Origin: JBAVEL01 sp049587715
GTDB lineage: Bacteria; Bacteroidota; Ignavibacteria; UBA10030; UBA6906
Assembly: GCA_049587715.1 (NCBI GenBank)
Contig: JBAVEL010000003.1
Location: 14,054 to 78,053 of the forward strand
Reading direction: 5' to 3'
Length of the DNA: 64,000 nt
Under the pieces are notes generated by a model. It was not told where the DNA came from. It saw only the letters and a program-made list of their open reading frames with translations, and made no database searches. Of this stretch, positions 19,483-29,302 are shown one piece after another (position 1 is the first letter of the stretch; every line of letters starts with the position of its first letter). A program made the translations under genes and the position numbers.

Positions 19483-20184
19483 ATGGGGAGACTCCTGGTC
19501 GCCCGGCTGGGGCGCACGGCGTATGAGGAGTGCTGGGATCTCCAGCGGCGCCTCTTCGAGGCCCGGGCGGCGGGCCGGGTGCCCGATCTCCTTCTCCTGA
19601 CCGAGCATGACCACGTGTACACGATCGGGAAGGGGGGGAATGCGGCACACCTCCTGGCCGGGGAGGAGGAGCTCCGCCACAGGGGCGTGACCGTGGTGAT
19701 GAACGACAGGGGGGGCGACATCACCTACCACGGTCCGGGCCAGCTTGTGGGCTATCCCATCCTGGACCTGAAGGAACACGGCCGGGACCTCCACCGGTAC
19801 CTGCGGGACCTGGAGGAGGCGGTGATCCGCACCCTGGGCGCCTTCGGGATTGCGGCCGAACGGCTGGAGCCCTACACGGGCGTCTGGACAGGGGGGGAGA
19901 AGCTCTGCGCCATCGGGGTGAAGACCTCCCGGTGGGTGACCATGCACGGGTTTGCCCTGAACGTGGACCCGGACCTGGGCTGGTTCGGGAGGATCATCCC
20001 CTGCGGTATCTTTGAGCGGGGGGTCACCTCCATGGCGGCCGTCTTGGGAAGGCCGGTGCCGATAACCCGGGTGGAAGAGGTGCTCATCGGCGAGTTTGCG
20101 GCCGTCTTCGGCGCCGAGCCCGAGCCGGTGGACGGCGGGCGGGTTGCGGAGGGCGACTTCGCAGAGGCCCCCAGGTTTTCCTGA
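19483..20184 (+). CDS. lipB: Octanoyltransferase LipB
   Basis: A 233-residue enzyme that moves octanoyl from acyl-ACP to the lipoyl domain lysine. Motifs are LTEHDHVYTIGKGG, NDRGGDITYHGPGQLVGYPI, catalytic Lys147 in CAIGVKTS and catalytic Cys174 in IIPCGI. It lies 8 bases after lpdA. Together with lipA at the end of the operon it provides endogenous lipoylation of the E2 protein encoded between them. The C-terminal 20 residues are variable. Confidence 0.96.
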   Translation: MGRLLVARLGRTAYEECWDLQRRLFEARAAGRVPDLLLLTEHDHVYTIGKGGNAAHLLAGEEELRHRGVTVVMNDRGGDITYHGPGQLVGYPILDLKEHGRDLHRYLRDLEEAVIRTLGAFGIAAERLEPYTGVWTGGEKLCAIGVKTSRWVTMHGFALNVDPDLGWFGRIIPCGIFERGVTSMAAVLGRPVPITRVEEVLIGEFAAVFGAEPEPVDGGRVAEGDFAEAPRFS

Positions 20185-20209
20185 ACGAACCAAGCAGAAC
20201 CATGGACCC

Positions 20210-22294
20210 ATGAGGCACGCAACGCACACGGAAAAAGAGAAACATGCCGGGAACCCCGCGTCCCCTCCCCGTGAAACGGGGGCCCTTGCCGCGCTCCCGC
20301 GCGAGAGGATTCTGGAGGCCTACCGGAACTCGGTGGCTGCGCGCCTGATCGACGAGAAGATATTGATTCTGGTGAAGCAGGGGAAGTGCTTCTTTCACAT
20401 CGGGGGGTCGGGACACGAGATCGCCCAGACGGCCTCCGCCCTGGCCCTCCGGCCCGGGCGGGACTGGGCCTATCCCTACTACCGGGACCTGGCCTTCTCG
20501 CTCCAGTTCGGCTACACCGTGGAGGAGGTCATGCTGGAGGCGCTCCACCGGAAGGGAGGTCCCGCGAGCGACGGGTTCGCCATGCCCTTTCACTACGGGA
20601 GGAAGCCGTCCCGCATCGTCTCCCAGTCCAGCCCCACGGGCACCCAGTACCTCCAGGCGGTGGGCACGGCCATGGGGGCCGTGAAGGCGGGCCTGGACGA
20701 GGTGGTGTACGTCTCTTCGGGAGAGGGTTCCACCAGCGAGGGGGAGTTCCACGAGGCCCTGAACTGGGCCGTGCGCGGCAGGTACCCCGTCATTTTTCTG
20801 ATTCAGAACAACCGCTACGCCATCTCCGTGCCGGTGACCGACCAGGTGGCGGGTTCCTCGGTGCACGAGATGGTGGCCGGCTACCGGGGGCTGGGCCGCG
20901 CCCGCGTGGACGGGTGCGACGCGGGGGCCGTGTACGAGGCAATGGGCGAGGCGGTCCGCCGGGCGCGGGCGGGGGAGGGACCCAGCGTGATCGAGGCCGA
21001 CGTGGTGCGCCTCCTTCCGCATTCCTCTTCGGACGACCACAGGAAATACAGGAGCGAGGCGGACCTGGAGCAGGACCGCAGGAACGATCCCCTCCCCCGC
21101 TTCGAGGCGTTTCTGGCCGCGCACGGGATCCTGGACACCTCGGGCGCCGAGGCAGTCCGGAAGGAGCTCAAAGAGCGCATCGACAGGGCGGCGGAGGCGG
21201 CCGAGGCGGCGCCCATCCCCCGCGCCGGGGAGCTGGAGCTGCACGTGTATGCGCCTGCGCCTTCCTCCCCGCAGCAGGCGGTGGATCCTCCTCCCGAGGG
21301 GCCCCGGGTGGTGCTGGTGGATGCGGTGAACCACGCCCTGGCCGAGGAGATGGAGCGGAACCCCGGCATGCTCGTGTACGGGGAGGATGTGGCGGGGAAC
21401 AAGGGCGGGGTGTTTACCGCCACCCGCGGCCTCACGGCCCGGTTCGGGGAGAAACGGGTCTTCAACTCCCCCCTGGCCGAAGCCAGCATCGTGGGAACCG
21501 CCTTCGGACTCGCCGTGCGGGGGGACTTCCGCCCGGTGGTGGAGATCCAGTTCGGCGACTACATCTGGCCCGCCTTCATGCAGATACGGGATGAGGTGGC
21601 CATGCTGCGCTTCCGGTCCGCGGGGACCTGGACCTGCCCCATGGTGATACGGGTTGCGGTGGGAGGGTACATCCACGGGGGGCTCTACCACAGCCAGTCC
21701 ATCGAAGCGTTCTTCACGCACATTCCCGGGCTGCGCGTGGTGTTTCCCTCCACGGCTGCGGATGCCAAGGGTCTTCTGAAGACGGCCTGCAGGGCCGACG
21801 ACCCCGTGTTGTTCCTGGAGCACAAGGGGCTCTACCGGCAGGCGTTTGCCGCATCTCCCGAGCCCCCCGCGGACTACCTGATTCCGTTCGGATGCGCGCG
21901 CACCCGGCGCGAGGGTTCGGACCTGACGGTCGTCTCCTGGGGGATGCCCGTGCAACGCTGTCTGGATGCCGCCGGGCATCTGGCCGGCTCGCACGGGGTC
22001 CAGGCGGAGGTGCTGGACCTGAGGACCCTGAATCCCCTGGACACGGACGCCGTGCTTGCGTCGGTGAGGAAGACGGGGAAGGTGCTCATCGTGCATGAAG
22101 ACACCCTGACGGGGGGTTTCGGGGCGGAGATTGCCGCCCTGGTGGCGGAGGAGGCCTTCGAGCATCTGGATGCACCCGTGCGGCGCGTGGCGGCCCGGGA
22201 CACGCCCGTCCCGTACGGTCCCGAGCTGGAGGGGGCGATGCTCCCGCAGGAGACGGGGATCCTGCGGGCGATGGAGGAGCTGACCCGGTATTGA
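20210..22294 (+). CDS. 2-oxoacid dehydrogenase E1, fused alpha and beta subunits
   Basis: A 694-residue thiamine diphosphate enzyme. The alpha half (about 1-350) has GGSGHEIAQ, the ThDP motif GEGSTSEGEFHEALNWA ending in NN, and ISVPVTDQVAG. The beta half starts near residue 365 with LVDAVNHALAEEMERNPG and includes GEDVAGNKGGVF, FNSPLAEASIVG, GGYIHGGLYHSQS and GGFGAEIAALVAEEAF. Such fusions resemble branched-chain or acetoin/pyruvate E1 proteins. It decarboxylates a 2-oxoacid and acylates the lipoyl E2. Oddly, a second, unfused E1 alpha/beta pair follows directly. Which substrate each uses cannot be read from the sequence. Confidence 0.92.
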   Translation: MRHATHTEKEKHAGNPASPPRETGALAALPRERILEAYRNSVAARLIDEKILILVKQGKCFFHIGGSGHEIAQTASALALRPGRDWAYPYYRDLAFSLQFGYTVEEVMLEALHRKGGPASDGFAMPFHYGRKPSRIVSQSSPTGTQYLQAVGTAMGAVKAGLDEVVYVSSGEGSTSEGEFHEALNWAVRGRYPVIFLIQNNRYAISVPVTDQVAGSSVHEMVAGYRGLGRARVDGCDAGAVYEAMGEAVRRARAGEGPSVIEADVVRLLPHSSSDDHRKYRSEADLEQDRRNDPLPRFEAFLAAHGILDTSGAEAVRKELKERIDRAAEAAEAAPIPRAGELELHVYAPAPSSPQQAVDPPPEGPRVVLVDAVNHALAEEMERNPGMLVYGEDVAGNKGGVFTATRGLTARFGEKRVFNSPLAEASIVGTAFGLAVRGDFRPVVEIQFGDYIWPAFMQIRDEVAMLRFRSAGTWTCPMVIRVAVGGYIHGGLYHSQSIEAFFTHIPGLRVVFPSTAADAKGLLKTACRADDPVLFLEHKGLYRQAFAASPEPPADYLIPFGCARTRREGSDLTVVSWGMPVQRCLDAAGHLAGSHGVQAEVLDLRTLNPLDTDAVLASVRKTGKVLIVHEDTLTGGFGAEIAALVAEEAFEHLDAPVRRVAARDTPVPYGPELEGAMLPQETGILRAMEELTRY

Positions 22295-22302
22295 GGGGAG
22301 CC

Positions 22303-23310
22303 ATGGCGCGCGCACACACGACATCCGTCCCCCACAAACGCCCGCACGCGGGGCTCTCCACCGAGCAACGGCTGGAGCTCTACTATTTCATGCGGCTCAC
22401 GCGGGAGTGCGACAACACCATTCTCCGGCTCTACCGGCAGGGGGTGATGGTGGGAGGGGCCTACACGGGAAGGGGGAACGAGGCCACGGCTGTGGGGAGC
22501 GCCTACGCCCTGGAGGAGGGGGATTACCTGTTTCCCATGCACCGGGACCTGGGGGCCCATCTGGTAAAGGGGCAGACCCTCCGGAACGTTTTCCTGCAGC
22601 ACCTGGGGCGGAGCGGGGGGCCCACCCGGGGCCGGGACGGAACGGGGCACTATGCCGATCCGGAGCTCCGCATCTACGGAAACGTGAGCCACCTGGCCGC
22701 CATGATTCCCGTGGCCGCCGGTGTGGCGCTGGCCGTGCGGATGAAGAAGGAGCCCCATGTCGTGCTGACATATATCGGCGACGGGGGATGCAACGTGGGG
22801 GATTTCCACGAGGGCCTCAACTTTGCCGCGGCGCTTTCCCTTCCCCTGGTGCTGATCATAGAGAACAATCAGTTTGCCTATACCACCCCCGTCCACCGTC
22901 AGACCGCCGCCCAGCGGCTCTCGGACCGGGCTGCGGGCTACGGCATTCCGGGGCGCACCATCGACGGGACCGACGTGATGAAGGTGTACGAAACCACCCA
23001 GGAGGCCGTGGAAAGGGCCCGGAGGGGGGAGGGACCCACCCTCATCGAGTCCATCACGATGCGGATGGGGGGACACTCCGCCTCGGACGACGCATCCTAC
23101 GTCCCGGCCGGGATGCTCGAGGAGTGGGCGAAGAAGGATCCCATCCAGCGTCTGGAGCGGGAGCTCCTGAACGAGAGGATCCTGAACGAGACCGTGATGA
23201 AGGACCTGGAGGCGAAGATCGCCGGGGGTCTGGATGACGCCATCCGGCACGCCGTGGCGGACCCGTATCCGCCGGGGCCGGATGCGGAACGGGGGGTCTT
23301 TGCGCCGTGA
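22303..23310 (+). CDS. 2-oxoacid dehydrogenase E1 component, subunit alpha
   Basis: A 335-residue alpha subunit of a heterotetrameric E1. It has TREDCD-like TRECDNTILRL, GRGNEATAVGSAYAL, MHRDLGAHL, the ThDP motif GDGGCNVGDFHEGLNFA ending in NN, and the phosphorylation-loop region MRMGGHSASDDASY. The ATG follows a GAGGGGAG ribosome site. The stop overlaps the beta subunit start by four bases. It is closest in layout to pyruvate or branched-chain E1 alpha; I do not separate the two. Confidence 0.93.
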   Translation: MARAHTTSVPHKRPHAGLSTEQRLELYYFMRLTRECDNTILRLYRQGVMVGGAYTGRGNEATAVGSAYALEEGDYLFPMHRDLGAHLVKGQTLRNVFLQHLGRSGGPTRGRDGTGHYADPELRIYGNVSHLAAMIPVAAGVALAVRMKKEPHVVLTYIGDGGCNVGDFHEGLNFAAALSLPLVLIIENNQFAYTTPVHRQTAAQRLSDRAAGYGIPGRTIDGTDVMKVYETTQEAVERARRGEGPTLIESITMRMGGHSASDDASYVPAGMLEEWAKKDPIQRLERELLNERILNETVMKDLEAKIAGGLDDAIRHAVADPYPPGPDAERGVFAP

Positions 23311-24287
23311 GCCGGACCCTCACATACATCGAGGCGATTGCGGAGGGGATGTGGGAGGAGATGGAGCGGGACCCCGCCGTGTTCCTCCTGGGGGAGGACA
23401 TCGGGGTCTCGGGGGGCGCGTTCAAGGCCACGAAGGGCTTCCTGGAGAAGTTCGGCCAGGAGCGGGTTCTGGATACCCCCCTCTCGGAGGCGGCCATCAT
23501 CGGGGCGGCCACGGGCGCAGCCCTGGCGGGAATGCGGCCCGTGGCGGAGATGCAGTTCGCCGATTTCGTGACCTGCGGGTTCAATCAACTCGTGGTGAAC
23601 ACCTCCCGGATCCACTACCGGTGGGGGATTCCCGTGCCCCTGGTGGTGCGGCTTCCCGCGGGGGGATACATTCACGGGGGCCCCTATCACTCGGCCTGCC
23701 CCGAGGGCTGGTTCTTCCACGTTCCGGGACTCAGGATTGTGGCCCCTTCCACACCCGCCGACGCCAAAGGCCTCATGAAGACGGCCATCAGGGACGACAA
23801 CCCCGTGCTCTTTGTGGAGTACAAACACCTCTACCGGCGGGCGAAGGGGGAGATCCCCGGGGGGGAGCATCTGGTGGAGATGGGCAGCGGGGTCGTGCGC
23901 CGGGAGGGATCGGACATTGGAATCATCAGCTACGGCTCCACGGTTCCGATGTGCCTGGAGGCGGCGGAGCGGCTTGCGCATGAGGAAGGGGTGGAATGCA
24001 CCGTGGCGGATCTGCGCAGCCTCCAGCCCCTCGACCGGGACCTGATCCTGCGCGTGGCGGCGGACACGGGGCGCGTGCTGGTGGTGCACGAGGACAACCT
24101 GACGGGAGGGATCGGGGCCGAGATCGCAGCCCTCGTGGCGGACGGGGCCTGGGCCTCCCTGGATGCGCCCGTGAAGCGTCTGGGCGCGCTGGACACGCCG
24201 GTCCCCTTTGCCCCCACCCTGGAAGAGCATTGCCTGCCGGATGCGGAGAAGATCCACGCCGCGCTCCAATCGCTCGCCCGCATCTGA
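23307..24287 (+). CDS. 2-oxoacid dehydrogenase E1 component, subunit beta
   Basis: A 326-residue beta subunit, GTG start overlapping the alpha stop. Motifs are MERDPAVFLLGEDIGVSGG, LDTPLSEAAIIGAATGAAL, MQFADF, RLPAGGYIHGGPYHS and TGGIGAEIAALVADGAW. It completes the unfused E1. Its sequence is clearly related to the C-terminal half of the fused E1 upstream, so the operon holds two paralogous E1 enzymes but a single E2 and E3. Confidence 0.94.
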   Translation: MSRTLTYIEAIAEGMWEEMERDPAVFLLGEDIGVSGGAFKATKGFLEKFGQERVLDTPLSEAAIIGAATGAALAGMRPVAEMQFADFVTCGFNQLVVNTSRIHYRWGIPVPLVVRLPAGGYIHGGPYHSACPEGWFFHVPGLRIVAPSTPADAKGLMKTAIRDDNPVLFVEYKHLYRRAKGEIPGGEHLVEMGSGVVRREGSDIGIISYGSTVPMCLEAAERLAHEEGVECTVADLRSLQPLDRDLILRVAADTGRVLVVHEDNLTGGIGAEIAALVADGAWASLDAPVKRLGALDTPVPFAPTLEEHCLPDAEKIHAALQSLARI

Positions 24288-24312
24288 ATCTGAACCTGAG
24301 AGGAGAACCGCA

Positions 24313-25596
24313 ATGGCACGGATGGAAGTCGTGATGCCCCAGATGGGCGAGAGCATCGCCGAGGGGACCATCGTGAAGTGGCACAAGAAGCCGGGAGATC
24401 CGATACGGAAGGACGAGACGCTCCTGGAGATCAGCACCGACAAGGTGGATTCCGAGATTCCCTCCCCCGCCGCGGGCGTGGTGGCCGAGATCGTGGTGGC
24501 GGAGCAGAAGACGGTGCCCGTGCGGACCGTGATCGCCTACATCGAGACGGACGCCGCAGCGGCTCCGGCCGCCCCCGCGCCACCCTCCCCGAAGGCGGAG
24601 GCGACCCCCGCGCAGGCCCCTGCACCGGCCGGGGTGCCGGGTCCCGCGTCCCCCCCCGCCACGCGTCCAGAGGGAGGGGCCGGGTTCTTCTCCCCCCTCG
24701 TGATGAACATCGCCCGGACCGAGGGGGTGTCCATGACGGAGCTGGAGGGGATTCCCGGCACCGGGGAGTCGGGACGCGTGACGAAGAAGGATGTCCTTGC
24801 ATATGTGGAAGCCCGAAAGAAGGGGGCGGCCCACGCCGTCTCCAGGGGCGTGGTGGCGAAGCCCGTGGAGGCGCCTGAGCTGCGCGCCAAATACCCCGCC
24901 CCCCAGCACGAAATCCTGCAGATGAGCAACGTGCTGGTCCGGATGTCGGAGCACATGGTGCGAAGCGTCCAGACCTCTCCCCATGTGGCGGCAATCCACG
25001 AGGTGGACATGACCGCCGTGGCCCGCCACCGGACGGATCACGCGGAGGCCTTCCTGAAGCGGGAGGGTTTCAAGCTCACCTTCATGCCCTACGTGATCGA
25101 GGCGGTGGTGCACGCCCTCAAGAAATTCCCCCTGGTGAACAGCTCGGTGGAGGGGGACAAGATCATCCGGAAGACCTACGTGAACATCGGCATCGCCGTC
25201 GCCTCCGAGAACGGCCTGATCGTGCCGGTGATACGGAACGCGGAGGAGAAGAACTTCCTGGGTCTTGCCCGCGCCCTGGACGACCTGGCCTCCCGCACAC
25301 GCTCCAAGCGCCTCACCCCCGATGACATCCAGGGAGGCACCTTCTCCATCTCCAACTATGGGGTGTTCGGAACCATGATCGGCACCCCCATCATTTCCCA
25401 GCCCCAGGTGGCCATCCTGGGAACGGGCGCCGTCCGGAAACGGGTGGCGGTGATGGATGACGCCCTTGCCATCCGGTCCATCGCCTACTTCACCCTCTCC
25501 TTCGACCACAGGATCGTGGACGGGGCCCTGGGAGGTTCGTTCCTGGAAGAGGTGGTGCAGCACCTGCAGAACTTCGATCCGGGGAGGAAGCTCTGA
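24313..25596 (+). CDS. Dihydrolipoamide acyltransferase (E2)
   Basis: A 427-residue core enzyme. One lipoyl domain (about 1-80) carries the lipoylated Lys in ISTDKVDSEIPSP. An Ala/Pro linker follows. The peripheral subunit-binding domain (about 133-170) has SPLVMNIARTEGVSMTELEGIPGTGESGRVTKKDVLAYV. The catalytic domain ends with FDHRIVDGALGG, containing the HxxxDG active site. It receives acyl groups from the E1 enzymes upstream, passes them to CoA and is reoxidised by E3. The start follows GAGGAGAACCGCA; the stop overlaps lipA. Confidence 0.95.
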   Translation: MARMEVVMPQMGESIAEGTIVKWHKKPGDPIRKDETLLEISTDKVDSEIPSPAAGVVAEIVVAEQKTVPVRTVIAYIETDAAAAPAAPAPPSPKAEATPAQAPAPAGVPGPASPPATRPEGGAGFFSPLVMNIARTEGVSMTELEGIPGTGESGRVTKKDVLAYVEARKKGAAHAVSRGVVAKPVEAPELRAKYPAPQHEILQMSNVLVRMSEHMVRSVQTSPHVAAIHEVDMTAVARHRTDHAEAFLKREGFKLTFMPYVIEAVVHALKKFPLVNSSVEGDKIIRKTYVNIGIAVASENGLIVPVIRNAEEKNFLGLARALDDLASRTRSKRLTPDDIQGGTFSISNYGVFGTMIGTPIISQPQVAILGTGAVRKRVAVMDDALAIRSIAYFTLSFDHRIVDGALGGSFLEEVVQHLQNFDPGRKL

Positions 25597-26495
25597 TGGC
25601 GGCACCGCCGCCGACCCGACCCGGGGGGCACGCCCCCAGACCTCCCTGGCTGAAGGTCCGGCTCCCCTCGGGGGAGAACTACGCGCGTCTCACCTCCCTC
25701 ATGGAGCGGAAGGGCCTGCACACGGTCTGCCGGGAGGCCCGCTGTCCCAACATGGGGGAGTGCTGGGACTCGGGGACCGCCACCTTCATGATTCTGGGCG
25801 ATGTGTGCACCCGCTCCTGCGGCTTCTGCGCCGTGAAGACGGGGCGGCCGGGGGAGGTGGACGCAGAGGAACCCCGCCGGGTGGCCGAGGCCGTCCGGCT
25901 CATGGGGGTGCGGTATGCGGTCGTGACCTCGGTGACGAGGGACGATCTGCCGGACGGGGGCGCAGGTCTCTTTGCGAAGACCATAGGGGAGATCCGCCGC
26001 CTGAATCCGGGTGTGCGGATCGAGGTGCTGATTCCCGACTTCAGGGGGAGCGAGGCGGCCCTCGAGACCGTGGCGGCGGCCCGTCCCGATGTGCTGAACC
26101 ACAACGTGGAGACCGTCCCCCGCCTCTACCCCTCGGTGAGGCCCCGGGCCCGGTATGAGAGGAGTCTGGAGGTCCTGGCCATGGCCTCCCGGCGGGGCAT
26201 GGCGGCAAAAAGCGGCCTGATGCTGGGTCTGGGGGAGACCCGGGAGGAAGTGGTGGATGTGCTGCGGGACCTGCGGGGTGCGGGATGCTCCCTGGTGACC
26301 CTGGGCCAGTACCTGCAGCCCACGAAGGCGCATCTCCCCGTGGAGAGGTTCCTTTCCCCCGGGGAGTTCCGGGCCCTGGGGGAAACGGCCCTGGAAATGG
26401 GATTCGCTCATGCGGCATCGGGGCCGCTGGTGAGAAGCTCGTACCATGCGGAGCGCCAGGCCGACGCACATCCCGGAGGCCCCGCCGGGGGTTGA
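25596..26495 (+). CDS. lipA: Lipoyl synthase LipA (radical SAM)
   Basis: A 299-residue radical SAM enzyme inserting two sulfurs into the octanoyl chain. The auxiliary cluster ligands are Cys45, Cys50 and Cys56 (VCREARCPNMGEC). The radical SAM cluster CTRSCGFC has Cys71, Cys75 and Cys78. GVRYAVVTSVTRDDLPDGGA and HNVETVPRLYPSVRP are family-typical, as is the RSSYHAER tail. The start overlaps the E2 stop (TGATG). The stop codon lies inside the rplM -35 element. Confidence 0.97.
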   Translation: MAAPPPTRPGGHAPRPPWLKVRLPSGENYARLTSLMERKGLHTVCREARCPNMGECWDSGTATFMILGDVCTRSCGFCAVKTGRPGEVDAEEPRRVAEAVRLMGVRYAVVTSVTRDDLPDGGAGLFAKTIGEIRRLNPGVRIEVLIPDFRGSEAALETVAAARPDVLNHNVETVPRLYPSVRPRARYERSLEVLAMASRRGMAAKSGLMLGLGETREEVVDVLRDLRGAGCSLVTLGQYLQPTKAHLPVERFLSPGEFRALGETALEMGFAHAASGPLVRSSYHAERQADAHPGGPAGG

Positions 26496-26520
26496 CTCTC
26501 AGGCGGGGGTTTGCTACATT
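26492..26520 (+). promoter_or_regulatory. Promoter of rplM-rpsI
   Basis: TTGACT at 26492-26497 (overlapping the lipA stop), a 17-base spacer, and TACATT at 26515-26520. The leader before rplM is about 40 bases. Confidence 0.7.
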
Positions 26521-26566
26521 TATTGGCTTTTTCACCCCGGTTTCATCTCTCACGACAGGTTGAGGC

Positions 26567-27022
26567 ATGGAGAAGGTCACCCGGTTTTTCAAGGGCACCG
26601 AAACGGAAAAGAAGTGGCATCTGGTGGATGCCGAGGGGAAGACGCTGGGGCGCGTGGCCACCCAGGTGGCGCGCCTTCTGCGCGGGAAGCACAAACCCGT
26701 CTTCACCCCCAATGCCGACCTGGGTGACTACGTGGTCGTGATCAACGCCGGGAAGGTGAAGCTGACCGGCAAGCGGGAGCAGTTGAAGACCTACTTCCAC
26801 CACACGGGGTATCCCGGCGGGGCCACCACGACGGGCGTGCAGGATCTGCTCCGGCGCGATCCCGGGAAGGTGTTCGAGCACGCCATCCGGGGCATGCTCC
26901 CCCACAACCGCCTCGGGCGGCAGATCTTCAAGAAGCTGAAAGTGTACGCGGGGCCCGAGCACCCGCACGCCGCGCAGAAGCCGGCGCCCCACGTCTCATC
27001 CAGCCCAGCACAAGGAGCCTGA
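26567..27022 (+). CDS. rplM: 50S ribosomal protein L13
   Basis: A 151-residue L13. It contains [55 protein letters not shown] and the conserved [34 protein letters not shown]. The C-terminal dozen residues extend past the usual end. It is followed 6 bases later by rpsI in the standard rplM-rpsI pair. Confidence 0.98.
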   Translation: MEKVTRFFKGTETEKKWHLVDAEGKTLGRVATQVARLLRGKHKPVFTPNADLGDYVVVINAGKVKLTGKREQLKTYFHHTGYPGGATTTGVQDLLRRDPGKVFEHAIRGMLPHNRLGRQIFKKLKVYAGPEHPHAAQKPAPHVSSSPAQGA

Positions 27023-27028
27023 TAGGCG

Positions 27029-27421
27029 ATGCAGCCGCAAACCAAGTTGGCCGTCGGCCGGCGCAAGACCTCGGTGGCGCGTGTGTTGCTCGCCCCGGGA
27101 GCCGGCCGGATCACGGTGAACCGCCGCACCCTCGAGAACTACTTTCCCCTGGAGACGCAACGCGCCGACGTGGTGCGGCCCTTCGAGGTGACGCAGACCG
27201 CGGGCCGGTACGATGTCCGCGTCAAGGTGGAGGGAGGCGGACCCACGGGCCAGGTGGGGGCCATCTGCCTGGGAATCGCACGGGCGCTGGTGGAGGTGAG
27301 CGACGACCACCGGAGTCCCCTGCGGAATGCGGGACTGCTTACGCGCGACCCGCGCATGGTGGAACGCAAGAAATACGGACAGAAGAAGGCGCGCAAGCGG
27401 TTCCAGTTCTCCAAGCGGTAA
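27029..27421 (+). CDS. rpsI: 30S ribosomal protein S9
   Basis: A 130-residue S9 with [75 protein letters not shown]. The terminal SKR reaches the P-site tRNA in ribosome structures. It is co-transcribed with rplM. Confidence 0.98.
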   Translation: MQPQTKLAVGRRKTSVARVLLAPGAGRITVNRRTLENYFPLETQRADVVRPFEVTQTAGRYDVRVKVEGGGPTGQVGAICLGIARALVEVSDDHRSPLRNAGLLTRDPRMVERKKYGQKKARKRFQFSKR

Positions 27422-27456
27422 GCGCGCCGGTTTTTCATCACGCATATCCTCCGATT

Positions 27457-27496
27457 CCTCCGGGGGTGTCGCCGCCTGCGGCAGCGATCCCGGAGG
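27457..27496 (+). promoter_or_regulatory. Structured leader upstream of rpsB
   Basis: CCTCCGGG (27457-27464) pairs with CCCGGAGG (27489-27496). An inner GCCG/CGGC pairing around 27471-27482 makes a two-part hairpin. No T-run follows, so it is not a standard terminator. It could be an rpsB leader element (known S2-responsive leaders exist in other phyla) or a processing/attenuation hairpin. Confidence 0.4.
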
Positions 27497-27541
27497 GAGG
27501 GGAAGAGGATAGAGGAATCAACCAACATAAGGAGTACACGG

Positions 27542-28306
27542 ATGCCGCGTGCCGAGCTCGCCGACCTGCTCACCGCGGGGTGTCATTTCGGACACCTGAC
27601 CCGCCGCTGGAATCCCAAGATGCGCCCCTACATCTTCATGGAGCGCAACGGGATTCACATCATCGACCTCAAGAAGACCCAGTCCTGCCTGGAAGACGCA
27701 TGCAACGCCATCGCCAACATCGTGGCGGAGGGGAAGCGTGTCCTGTTTGTGGGCACCAAGAAGCAGGCCAAGGAGGTCATCCGGGAGGAGGCGGTGCGTT
27801 GCCAGCAGTTCTACGTCTCGGAGCGCTGGCTGGGCGGGTCTCTCACCAACTTCACGACGATCCGGAAGAGCGTCAAACGGCTGACGAACATCGAGAAGAT
27901 GGAGAGCGACGGGACCTTCGACAAGATCACCAAGAAGGAGGGGCTCTTCCTCCAGCGCGAGAAGGACAAGCTGAACGATGTGCTCTCGGGGGTGGTGGAC
28001 ATGACCCGGCTGCCGGGGGCCCTGTTCGTGGTGGACATCAAGAAGGAAGCCATCGCCGTCAAGGAATCGCGCCGGCTGGGAATCCCCGTGTTCGCCATTG
28101 TGGATACAAACTGCGATCCCGAGAACGTGGACTTCGTGATTCCCGCCAACGACGACGCCATCAAGTCCATCCAGATCGTTGCCAAGGCCTTTACGGACGC
28201 GGTGGTGGAGGGGCGGGAGCGGGCATCCTCGCGTCAGATGGAGACGGCGGTGGAGACCGAGGCCCGCGAGCGGGAAGGGGCGGGGGAGAAACCCTCCCAG
28301 GGTTGA
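27542..28306 (+). CDS. rpsB: 30S ribosomal protein S2
   Basis: A 254-residue S2 with [101 protein letters not shown] and the [19 protein letters not shown] segment. The start follows AAGGAG with good spacing. The acidic C-terminal extension of about 30 residues is variable in the family. rpsB-tsf-pyrH-frr is the classic gene order. Confidence 0.98.
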   Translation: MPRAELADLLTAGCHFGHLTRRWNPKMRPYIFMERNGIHIIDLKKTQSCLEDACNAIANIVAEGKRVLFVGTKKQAKEVIREEAVRCQQFYVSERWLGGSLTNFTTIRKSVKRLTNIEKMESDGTFDKITKKEGLFLQREKDKLNDVLSGVVDMTRLPGALFVVDIKKEAIAVKESRRLGIPVFAIVDTNCDPENVDFVIPANDDAIKSIQIVAKAFTDAVVEGRERASSRQMETAVETEAREREGAGEKPSQG

Positions 28307-28383
28307 AGCCCCCGGATGGCGGGGGAATGCGGCGGCGGGCGGGGCGACGCCCGGGACGGATACTCTCAGACAGGACGAATACC

Positions 28384-29253
28384 ATGAGTGCAGCAGTAAC
28401 GAACGAGATGGTCAAGAAGCTCCGGGAATCCACCGGGGCGGGCATGATGGACTGCAAACGGGCCCTGGAGGCGACCGGCGGGGACATGCAGGCGGCGGTG
28501 GAGCATCTCCGCAAGAAGGGCGCCGCGGTGGCCCAGAAGCGCGGGGACCGCACGGCCCGCGAAGGCATGATCGTCACGCGGGTGGCCGCCGGCGGGCGGC
28601 TGGGCGTGGTGGTGGAGGTGAACTGCGAAACGGATTTCGTGGCCCGGAGCCAGGATTTCGGCTCGTTCGCCCGGACCGTGGCCGAGGCCGTGGAAGCCGC
28701 GCGTCCCGCCGACGTGGCTTCTCTGCTCGGAGCCCCCGCCTCGGGAGGGCGCACGGTGGCCCAGACCATGGAAGACCTTCTGGCAAAGGTGGGGGAGAAG
28801 GTGGATGTGCGCCGGTTCCACGTGTTCGAGACCCCGGGCGGCACCGTCACCTGCTATACCCATTTGGGCAGCAAGATCGGTGTGCTGGTGGAGCTTTCGG
28901 GGGGAGGGGATCCCCCGGCCCTCGGCACGGCGGGGCGCGATGTGGCCATGCAGATTGCGGCCATGAATCCCCTGGTGATCGGCCGTGACCAGATCGACAA
29001 TGCGACCGTGGAGCGGGAGCTGGACATCTACCGGACCCAGGCCCGCAACGAGGGAAAGCCCGAGCAGATTCTGGACCGCATTGCACAAGGGAAGCTGGAG
29101 AAGTTCTACCAGGAGGTGTGCCTCCTGGAGCAGACATTCATCCGGGACCCGGGGAAGACCATCCGGGACTTCCTCAAGGAGGCATCCGCGGGAGGCCCTC
29201 CCGTCACCGTGGCGCGCTTCCAGCGCTACCAGCTCGGCGAGGAGGCCCGGTAA
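28384..29253 (+). CDS. tsf: Translation elongation factor Ts
   Basis: A 289-residue nucleotide exchange factor for EF-Tu. The N-terminal UBA-like part has [41 protein letters not shown] and the core domain [18 protein letters not shown] follow, and the C-terminal part ends [24 protein letters not shown]. The ATG lies 77 bases after rpsB. Confidence 0.98.
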   Translation: MSAAVTNEMVKKLRESTGAGMMDCKRALEATGGDMQAAVEHLRKKGAAVAQKRGDRTAREGMIVTRVAAGGRLGVVVEVNCETDFVARSQDFGSFARTVAEAVEAARPADVASLLGAPASGGRTVAQTMEDLLAKVGEKVDVRRFHVFETPGGTVTCYTHLGSKIGVLVELSGGGDPPALGTAGRDVAMQIAAMNPLVIGRDQIDNATVERELDIYRTQARNEGKPEQILDRIAQGKLEKFYQEVCLLEQTFIRDPGKTIRDFLKEASAGGPPVTVARFQRYQLGEEAR

Positions 29254-29302
29254 AGCCCCTCCCCCGGCCGCGCCGGGGGCCATCCTTCGAGGAGGACCAT
29301 CC

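Noticed and set aside
20084..22324. Minus-strand open frame opposite the fused E1
   Set aside because: Shadow frame without family motifs.
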